Origin: Actinoalloteichus_B caeruleus
Lineage (GTDB): Bacteria; Actinomycetota; Actinomycetes; Mycobacteriales; Pseudonocardiaceae
Assembly (NCBI RefSeq): GCF_000718005.1
Contig: NZ_JODV01000002.1
DNA length: 64,000 bases
Strand: one strand, 5' to 3'
Shown here: positions 58,477-64,000 of the stretch, one piece after another
Numbering within the stretch: the first letter of the stretch is position 1
Layout: the number at the start of each line of letters is the position of its first letter
Program-made: the position numbers and the translations under genes
Notes under the pieces: model-generated
The model's input: the letters and a program-made list of their open reading frames with translations, nothing else
What the model was told of the DNA's origin: nothing
Database searches by the model: none

Positions 58477-58948
58477 CTGACCTCCGGGGGCGACGTGCTC
58501 GGGGGAGGAGACGCGCGACCCGCACCGCGCCAACCCCGGCGCGCCCGCACCGGAATCCTCGGTCCCCTGGGCCGCGCACCACAATCGGCTTCACCTGTTC
58601 GGGGGATGTGGTCGGCGCGCGGGGCGCGGGCCCCAGCTCACCGCGAGCCCACCGCGCGCCACCCCTGCACCGCGCGGGCCCGGCCCGCCGAGCGCGCTGA
58701 CCAGGCAGGACGGCGCACCCACGCCCGGCCTGGACGAACCCGGCCGTCCACCTCGGCGAACCGACCAGCCCCTGTCGCCGGGGCCCGCCGCCGAGCCGGC
58801 GCAACGTCGACGCAACCCCGCCCGACCTACGGTGCACGCCCGAACCCGGCCGGCGCCCACCGCCGCACCACGGGCGCTCCCCGAGGTGCCTCGCCCGGCG
58901 GCGCGCCCCGGGAGTCGTGGGACACCACCGCACCAACGGAGGTAGGTC
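58477..58948. other. Divergent promoter region between the GAF regulator and exaC
   Basis: 472 bp of extremely GC-rich sequence with no supported gene. It must hold promoters of both flanking genes; I did not find a convincing palindrome or -10 box, apart from GGAGG before the exaC ATG. Confidence 0.45.
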
Positions 58949-60472
58949 ATGACCCAGTACGCGGCACCGGGAAGCCCCGGCGCCATCGTCGAGTACCGCT
59001 CCCGTTACGACCACTTCATCGGGGGCGAGTACGTCCCGCCCGCCGGCGGCGAGTACTTCGAGAACCCCACGCCGGTCACCGGCCAGGTGTTCACCGAGAT
59101 CGCCAGGGGCACCGCGGCCGACGTCGAACGTGCCCTCGACGCCGCGTGGGCCGCCGCGCCCGCCTGGGGGAGGACCTCCGTGGCGGAACGCTCCGGGGTC
59201 CTGCTGGCGATCGCCGACCGGATCGAGCGGAACCTGGAACGGCTGGCCGTCGCCGAGAGCTGGGAGAACGGCAAACCCGTCCGGGAGACCCTCGCCGCGG
59301 ACCTCCCGTTGGCCGTCGACCACTTCCGCTACTTCGCCGGCGCGCTGCGCGCCCAGGAGGGCGGTATCTCCCAGCTCGACGAGGACACCGTCGCCTACCA
59401 CTTCCACGAACCGCTCGGCGTCGTCGGTCAGATCATCCCGTGGAACTTCCCCCTGTTGATGGCCACCTGGAAGGTGGCGCCCGCGCTGGCGGCGGGCAAC
59501 GCGGTGGTGCTCAAACCCGCCGAGCAGACCCCGGCCTCGATCCACCTGCTCGTGGAACTCATCGCGGACCTGGTGCCACCCGGGGTGCTCAACGTGGTCA
59601 ACGGGTTCGGGGTGGAGGCGGGCAAGCCGTTGGCCTCCAACAGCCGCATCCGCAAGATCGCCTTCACCGGGGAGACCACCACCGGCCGGCTCATCCTCCA
59701 GTACGCGAGCGAGAACATCATCCCCGCCACCGTGGAACTGGGAGGGAAGAGCCCGAACATCTTCTTCGCCGACGTCGCGGCGGCCAGGGACTCCTACTAC
59801 GACAAGGCGTTGGAGGGCTTCACCATGTTCGCCCTCAACCAGGGCGAGGTGTGCACGTGCCCGTCACGTGCCCTGGTCCAGGAGGACATCTACGAGGAGT
59901 TCGTGGCCGACGGGCTGGCCAGGGCCCGGGGTCTGCGGCAGGGGCACCCGCTGGACACCACGACCCAGGTCGGGGCCCAGGCCAGCAACGACCAGCTGGA
60001 GAAGATCCTCTCCTACGTCGACATCGGCCGACAGGAGGGCGCGGAGGTCCTCCTGGGCGGCGACCGCGTCGACCTCGGCGGCGAACTCTCCGGCGGCTAC
60101 TACGTCCAGCCCACGGTGTTCGCCGGGCACAACCGGCAGCGCATCTTCCAGGAGGAGATCTTCGGTCCCGTCCTGTCGGTCACCCGGTTCGCCGACTACC
60201 AGGAGGCGATCTCGGTGGCCAACGACACCCTCTACGGGCTGGGAGCCGGCGTCTGGGCGCGCAACGGGACCACCGCCTACCGGGCGGGTCGGGACATCCA
60301 GGCCGGCCGGGTGTGGGTCAACAACTACCACGCCTACCCCGCCCACGCCGCGTTCGGCGGTTACAAGCAGTCCGGGATCGGACGCGAGACCCACAAGGTC
60401 CAGCTGGAGCACTACCAGCAGACCAAGAACCTGCTGGTCAGCTACGGTGAACATCCGCAGGGGCTGTTCTGA
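58949..60472 (+). CDS. exaC: NAD-dependent aldehyde dehydrogenase (ExaC/AldB type)
   Basis: A 507-aa class 3-like aldehyde dehydrogenase that oxidises acetaldehyde and similar aldehydes to acids. Landmarks: IPWNFPLLMATWK and KPAEQTPAS for the cofactor pocket, the general base Glu in VELGGKSPN, and the catalytic Cys in NQGEVCTCPSR near residue 305 (CTCPSR is the ExaC-group signature). It ends HYQQTKNLLVSYGEHPQGLF. A GGAGG-like site (ACGGAGGTAGGTC) precedes the ATG. Its stop codon overlaps the next gene by one base (TGATG). It is divergent from the GAF regulator, which probably induces it on ethanol or acetoin. Confidence 0.95.
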   Translation: MTQYAAPGSPGAIVEYRSRYDHFIGGEYVPPAGGEYFENPTPVTGQVFTEIARGTAADVERALDAAWAAAPAWGRTSVAERSGVLLAIADRIERNLERLAVAESWENGKPVRETLAADLPLAVDHFRYFAGALRAQEGGISQLDEDTVAYHFHEPLGVVGQIIPWNFPLLMATWKVAPALAAGNAVVLKPAEQTPASIHLLVELIADLVPPGVLNVVNGFGVEAGKPLASNSRIRKIAFTGETTTGRLILQYASENIIPATVELGGKSPNIFFADVAAARDSYYDKALEGFTMFALNQGEVCTCPSRALVQEDIYEEFVADGLARARGLRQGHPLDTTTQVGAQASNDQLEKILSYVDIGRQEGAEVLLGGDRVDLGGELSGGYYVQPTVFAGHNRQRIFQEEIFGPVLSVTRFADYQEAISVANDTLYGLGAGVWARNGTTAYRAGRDIQAGRVWVNNYHAYPAHAAFGGYKQSGIGRETHKVQLEHYQQTKNLLVSYGEHPQGLF

Positions 60473-60963
60473 TGGTGGAGCCGGACCCCGCTTGCGAGCG
60501 GGACGCCGCCCCGGAGCGGGACGGCGTTCCCGGGGCGGACCGGGCCCCGGCGTCGCGGGTGGCGGCCACGCCCGCCGCCGCCGACCTGCTCGCCCGGCTC
60601 CGCACCCGGCACGGGCCGCTGATGTTCCACCAGTCCGGCGGCTGCTGCGACGGGAGCTCGCCCATGTGCTACCCCGACGGCGAGTTCCGGGTGGGCGCCT
60701 CCGACCGCCACCTCGGTGACCTCGACATCCCCGGAGTGGCCGAACCGGTACCGGTGTGGATGTCCGGCGCCCAGTTCGAGTACTGGCGGCACACCCACCT
60801 CACCATCGACGTCGTCGCCGGGCGGGGCAGCGGGTTCTCCCTGGAAGCCCCCGACGGAGTGCGCTTCCTGCTCCGGTCCCGGCTGCTGAGCGACGCCGAG
60901 CTCCACGAACTGGAACTCCGGGAACGGGAGGAGGGGGAGGGGCCGACACCACCCCACCCGTGA
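60472..60963 (+). CDS. DUF779 protein
   Basis: A 163-aa member of the DUF779 family, the small gene regularly found directly after exaC-type aldehyde dehydrogenases. The N-terminal 35 residues are disordered and Arg/Asp-rich. The domain then has LMFHQSGGCCDGSSPMCYPDGEF with three Cys and a His that could bind a metal. It is followed by GDLDIPGVAEPVPVWMSGAQFEYW and THLTIDVVAGRGSGFSLE. It is translated by one-base overlap with exaC. Function is unknown; a role in metal or cofactor loading for the dehydrogenase is plausible. A 14-bp stem terminator follows. Confidence 0.92.
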   Translation: MVEPDPACERDAAPERDGVPGADRAPASRVAATPAAADLLARLRTRHGPLMFHQSGGCCDGSSPMCYPDGEFRVGASDRHLGDLDIPGVAEPVPVWMSGAQFEYWRHTHLTIDVVAGRGSGFSLEAPDGVRFLLRSRLLSDAELHELELREREEGEGPTPPHP

Positions 60964-60980
60964 CGCGCCTCGTCAGGAGC

Positions 60981-61013
60981 GGGTAGCCGCGCCCACCCCG
61001 GGCGCGGCTACCC
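60981..61013 (+). terminator. Terminator between the exaC operon and ffh
   Basis: A perfect 14-bp stem: GGGTAGCCGCGCCC (60981-60994) with GGGCGCGGCTACCC (61000-61013) around a 5-nt loop, 17 bp beyond the DUF779 stop. The strongest hairpin in the window; its right arm also carries TACCCT, which may serve as the -10 box of ffh. Confidence 0.88.
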
Positions 61014-61068
61014 TCGCACGTGCAAGGCCACACCGTTGGCCCCCGACGAGTCCTGGAGACGCCACCCC

Positions 61069-62658
61069 GTGTTCGACACACTCTCCGATCGGCTCACCTC
61101 GGTCCTGAAGAACCTTCGAGGCAAGGGCCGGTTGTCCGACGCCGACATCGACGCCACCTGCCGCGAGATCAGGATCGCGCTGCTCGAGGCGGACGTCGCG
61201 CTCCCGGTCGTCCGGACCTTCATCGCCAAGGTGAAGGAGCGCGCGAAGGGCGCGGAGGTCTCCCAGGCGCTCAACCCCGCCCAGCAGGTCATCAAGATCG
61301 TCAACGAGGAACTCGTCGGCATCCTGGGCGGTGAGACGCGCCGGATCCACCTCGCGAAGAACCCGCCCACCGTCATCCTGCTCGCCGGCCTCCAGGGTGC
61401 GGGCAAGACGACGCTGGCCGGCAAGCTCGCCAAGTGGCTCCGAGGCCAGGGGCACACCCCACTGCTGGTGGCCTGCGACCTCCAACGCCCCAACGCCGTC
61501 ACCCAGCTCCAGGTCGTCGGGGAACGGGCCGGCGTCACCGTGTTCGCCCCCGAGCCGGGCAACGGGGTCGGCGATCCCGTCGAGGTCGCCAGGCGGAGCA
61601 TCACCGAGGCCCAGCGGGCCCAACACGACGTCGTCCTCGTGGACACCGCCGGCCGCCTCGGCGTGGACGAGGAGCTGATGCGGCAGGCCGCCGACATCCG
61701 GGACGCGGTGAAACCCGACGAGATCCTCTTCGTCCTCGACGCCATGATCGGCCAGGACGCGGTCACCACCGCCCAGGCGTTCCGCGACGGCGTCGGTTTC
61801 ACCGGTGTGGTCCTCACCAAGCTCGACGGCGACGCCCGGGGTGGCGCGGCCCTGTCCGTCCGGGAGGTGACCGGGCAGCCGATCCTCTTCGCCTCCAACG
61901 GCGAGAAGCTGGAGGACTTCGACGTCTTCCACCCGGACCGGATGGCCAGCCGCATCCTGGGCATGGGCGACATGCTCAGCCTGATCGAGCAGGCCGAGCA
62001 GGCCTTCGACGCCGAGCAGGCCGAACAGGCCGCGCACAAGATCGGCGCCGGGGACCTCACCCTGGAGGACTTCCTCGAGCAGATGCTGGCCGTCCGCAAG
62101 ATGGGCCCGCTGGCGAACCTGCTCGGCATGCTGCCCGGCGCCGGGCAGATGAAGGACCAGCTCGCGCAGTTCGACGAGAAGCAGCTGGACCGCGTCCAGG
62201 CGATCATCCGGGGCATGACGCCGGACGAGCGGGCCGACCCCAAGATCATCAACGGCTCGCGGCGCGCCAGGATCGCCAAGGGGTCCGGAGTCGCGGTCAG
62301 CGACGTCAACGACCTCGTCACCCGCTTCTTCGACGCCCGCAAGATGATGCAGCAGATGGCCGGTCGCTTCGGGATGCCCGGTGCCGGCGGGGGCAACCGC
62401 AAGGGCAAGAAGGGGAAGAAGGGCAAGAAGGGCAAGGGCCGCGGCCCCACCCCGCCCCGGATGCCCGCCGGGATGCCCGGATTCCCCGGCCTCCCGCCCG
62501 GAGGAATGCCCGGCGGTATGCCCGGCGGTCCCGGAGCCTTCGGCGGTGGCGGTCAGGTGCCGCCCGGCCTGGCCGGCATGGACCAGCTGCCCGCCGACTT
62601 CGACCCCAACCGCCTGACCTTCGGCGGAACCAAGAGCGGCAAGAAAAAGAAGAAGTGA
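61069..62658 (+). CDS. ffh: Signal recognition particle protein Ffh
   Basis: GTPase that targets nascent membrane proteins, together with 4.5S RNA and FtsY. The 529-aa protein starts at GTG in VFDTLSDRLTSVLKNLRGKG, and the G motifs are GLQGAGKTT (G1), LVDTAGRLG (G3), TKLDGDARGG (G4) and GEKLEDF. The Met-rich M domain follows (DFLEQMLAVRKMGPLANLLGMLPG, SRRARIAKGSG), and then an unusually long tail: a Lys-rich run (KGKKGKKGKKGKG), a Pro/Gly/Met repeat segment, and a terminal SGKKKKK. The tail is common in actinobacteria. The start gives the usual N domain; an upstream frame to 61036 is unlikely. It is cotranscribed with an amidohydrolase gene 4 nt downstream. Confidence 0.97.
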   Translation: MFDTLSDRLTSVLKNLRGKGRLSDADIDATCREIRIALLEADVALPVVRTFIAKVKERAKGAEVSQALNPAQQVIKIVNEELVGILGGETRRIHLAKNPPTVILLAGLQGAGKTTLAGKLAKWLRGQGHTPLLVACDLQRPNAVTQLQVVGERAGVTVFAPEPGNGVGDPVEVARRSITEAQRAQHDVVLVDTAGRLGVDEELMRQAADIRDAVKPDEILFVLDAMIGQDAVTTAQAFRDGVGFTGVVLTKLDGDARGGAALSVREVTGQPILFASNGEKLEDFDVFHPDRMASRILGMGDMLSLIEQAEQAFDAEQAEQAAHKIGAGDLTLEDFLEQMLAVRKMGPLANLLGMLPGAGQMKDQLAQFDEKQLDRVQAIIRGMTPDERADPKIINGSRRARIAKGSGVAVSDVNDLVTRFFDARKMMQQMAGRFGMPGAGGGNRKGKKGKKGKKGKGRGPTPPRMPAGMPGFPGLPPGGMPGGMPGGPGAFGGGGQVPPGLAGMDQLPADFDPNRLTFGGTKSGKKKKK

Positions 62659-62662
62659 TCCA

Positions 62663-63754
62663 GTGGGGACCGCGCTGCACCTGAGCGGAGTGGTGCTGCC
62701 CGAGGGCGAGCACCGCGACCTGTGGATCGTCGACGGCCGGGTGAGCACCGCACCCGTGCCCGGCGCCGAGACCATCGCCAGCGGGGCCTACGTGGTCCCC
62801 GGCCTGGTCGACGCCCACTGCCACGTCGGGATCGGCCTCGGGGCCCGTCCGGCCGACCCCGACGAGTCCGTCGACCAGGCGCGCGCCGAGCGTGACGCCG
62901 GCGTCCTGCTGATCCGCGACTGCGGGGTGCCGATCGACACCGGTCACCTGCGCGGGCGGGAGGACCTCCCCCGCATCCTCCGCGCCGGCCGGCACATCGG
63001 CCGGCCCAAGCGGTACCTGCCGGGGCTGGGAGTCGACCTCGACGACCCGTCCCTGCTGCCGAAGGCCGTCGCCGAACAGGTCGAGGCCGGCGACGGCTGG
63101 GTGAAGCTGGTCGGGGACTGGATCGACCGTTCGGCCGGCGGGGCCGCCGCCGACCTGGCGCCCCTGTGGCCCGACGACGTCCTCACCGAGGCGATCGCCG
63201 TGGCCCACGACGCGGGCGCCCGGGTCACCGCCCACGTGTTCGGGGAGGACGCCCTGCCCGGGCTGCTCAACGCGGGGATCGACTGCGTCGAGCACGGCAC
63301 CGGCCTGACCGACGACACGATCGACCTGATGGCCCGCCGCGGGGTCGCCCTCGTGCCCACCCTGATCAACATCGAGAACTTCCCCTCCATCGCCGACACG
63401 GCGGTGCGCTACCCGCGGTACGCGGCGCACATGCGCGACCTCCACGCCCGGGTGGACGCCACCATCGGCGCGGCCGTCGAGGCCGGGGTCCCGGTCTACG
63501 CGGGTACCGACGCGGGCGGCGGCATCGTCCACGGCCGGATCGTCGACGAGATCGAGTCGCTGCACCGGGTGGGCATGAGCCGGGAGCGGGCGCTGTCCGC
63601 CGCGTGCTGGCGGGCCCGCGAGTGGCTGGGCCACCCCAACCTGGAGGACGGGGCTCCGGCGGACCTCGTCGTGTACCGGAACGACCCTCGCCGCGATCTG
63701 ACGGCGCTGCGCGACCCGGCCCGCATAGTGTTGCGGGGGCGCGTCGTGCGGTGA
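62663..63754 (+). CDS. Amidohydrolase family protein (imidazolonepropionase-like)
   Basis: A 363-aa metal-dependent hydrolase of the amidohydrolase superfamily. Metal ligands and hallmarks: VVPGLVDAHCHVGIG (H-x-H on strand 1), VKLVGDW (Lys), TAHVFGE, DCVEHGTGL and YAGTDAGGG (Asp on strand 8). It closes with ADLVVYRNDPRRD, typical of imidazolonepropionase-like proteins. Substrate is unknown; cyclic amides are usual. The gene starts GTG 4 nt behind ffh. The pairing ffh-amidohydrolase is conserved in many actinomycetes, though no functional link is known. Confidence 0.93.
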   Translation: MGTALHLSGVVLPEGEHRDLWIVDGRVSTAPVPGAETIASGAYVVPGLVDAHCHVGIGLGARPADPDESVDQARAERDAGVLLIRDCGVPIDTGHLRGREDLPRILRAGRHIGRPKRYLPGLGVDLDDPSLLPKAVAEQVEAGDGWVKLVGDWIDRSAGGAAADLAPLWPDDVLTEAIAVAHDAGARVTAHVFGEDALPGLLNAGIDCVEHGTGLTDDTIDLMARRGVALVPTLINIENFPSIADTAVRYPRYAAHMRDLHARVDATIGAAVEAGVPVYAGTDAGGGIVHGRIVDEIESLHRVGMSRERALSAACWRAREWLGHPNLEDGAPADLVVYRNDPRRDLTALRDPARIVLRGRVVR

Positions 63755-63838
63755 GCCGCCGAACCGGCTGCCCGCCACGTCGCCCGCACCAGGAGCACGC
63801 CCGCGTCGGGGCGCCGTCGAGACGTCGAAGGGAAACAC

Positions 63839-64000
63839 GTGGAAGAGCGGGAGCCGGGGTCGGCCACACCGGACGAGCCAGCGCACCGGCCTCCGGACCG
63901 GTCCGGGGACGCGGAGCGGACGCCGCCGACCGGCCTGCCCCAGCCCGGCACCGGTGCCCCCGGCAGCCGGCCGCCCGCGCCCCCGCACTCCGCCGGGGCC
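63839..64000 (+). CDS. N-terminal part of a Pro-rich protein, truncated by the window edge
   Basis: A frame starting at GTG 63839-63841 with AAGGGA 6 nt upstream runs open to the end of the window (54 codons). The seen part is disordered: MEEREPGSATPDEPAHRPPDR, then Pro/Gly/Ala-rich. From conserved order in other actinomycetes a membrane protease of the CPBP type may follow ffh and the amidohydrolase gene, and Pro-rich N-termini are common in them; nothing in the seen sequence proves this. Confidence 0.5.
   Translation, partial: MEEREPGSATPDEPAHRPPDRSGDAERTPPTGLPQPGTGAPGSRPPAPPHSAGA

Noticed and set aside
58477..58948. Sigma-54 promoter for exaC
   Set aside because: No GG-N10-GC element matched, and the regulator lacks the sigma-54 AAA domain.

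Overview
The window is one contiguous piece of very GC-rich, densely packed chromosome from a filamentous-type actinomycete. Evidence: GTG starts are frequent, many start codons sit 6-8 nt behind a TAnnnT -10 box (leaderless mRNAs), and the families present are typically actinobacterial (WXG100-like pair, DUF6314, DUF5957-like, HicB-like/DUF4097/DrrAB module, TmrB-like, ffh followed by an amidohydrolase). Nocardiopsaceae or Pseudonocardiaceae would fit, but I cannot fix the genus. There is no prophage, CRISPR array, insertion sequence or rRNA. One tRNA gene is present.

Layout. 1-4.2 kb: formate dehydrogenase operon (97-aa gene, fdhG, fdhB running off the left edge) with palindromes upstream. 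4.9-6.6 kb: overlapping pair of WXG100-like protein and a DUF6973-type effector candidate. 6.8-10.1 kb: MacB/FtsX-type ABC exporter. 10.5-17.7 kb: two paralogous multicopper oxidases flanking an erm 23S rRNA methyltransferase and a NarL-type two-component system. 17.9-25.2 kb: WGR/beta-propeller protein, HxlR regulator with quinone oxidoreductase, alanine symporter, methyltransferase, LMW phosphatase, DUF6314. 25.3-29.6 kb: conserved hypothetical, secreted GH10 xylanase, DadA-like oxidase, VOC protein. 29.6-35.1 kb: three regulator/enzyme pairs (MerR/VOC, WYL/epoxide hydrolase, TetR/FAD monooxygenase). 35.5-39.8 kb: C39-like protein and a four-gene efflux module. 40-44.6 kb: broken grpB, PadR-GyrI pair, XRE regulator/SDR pair, tRNA with CAT anticodon. 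44.9-49.3 kb: PepSY protein, TmrB-like ATPase, OmpR-type two-component system and a small secreted-type protein. 49.4-54.7 kb: AAA+/TPR operon, SGNH hydrolase, lipoprotein. 55.2-64 kb: Nudix gene with an internal TGA, T4-type polynucleotide kinase-phosphatase, GAF regulator divergent from exaC-DUF779, ffh, amidohydrolase and the start of another gene.

The most striking element is upstream of erm: a leaderless 15-codon ORF ending in Val-Arg-Leu-Arg-Thr-Ala. It contains the Arg-Leu-Arg macrolide arrest motif, overlaps a hairpin at its stop codon and is followed by mutually exclusive inverted repeats. That is the layout of a macrolide-inducible attenuator. Other points of interest are the 8-bp duplication that splits grpB, the TGA that replaces the expected Trp of the Nudix gene, the translationally coupled AAA+/TPR pair, and a series of clear operator palindromes between regulator genes and their targets.
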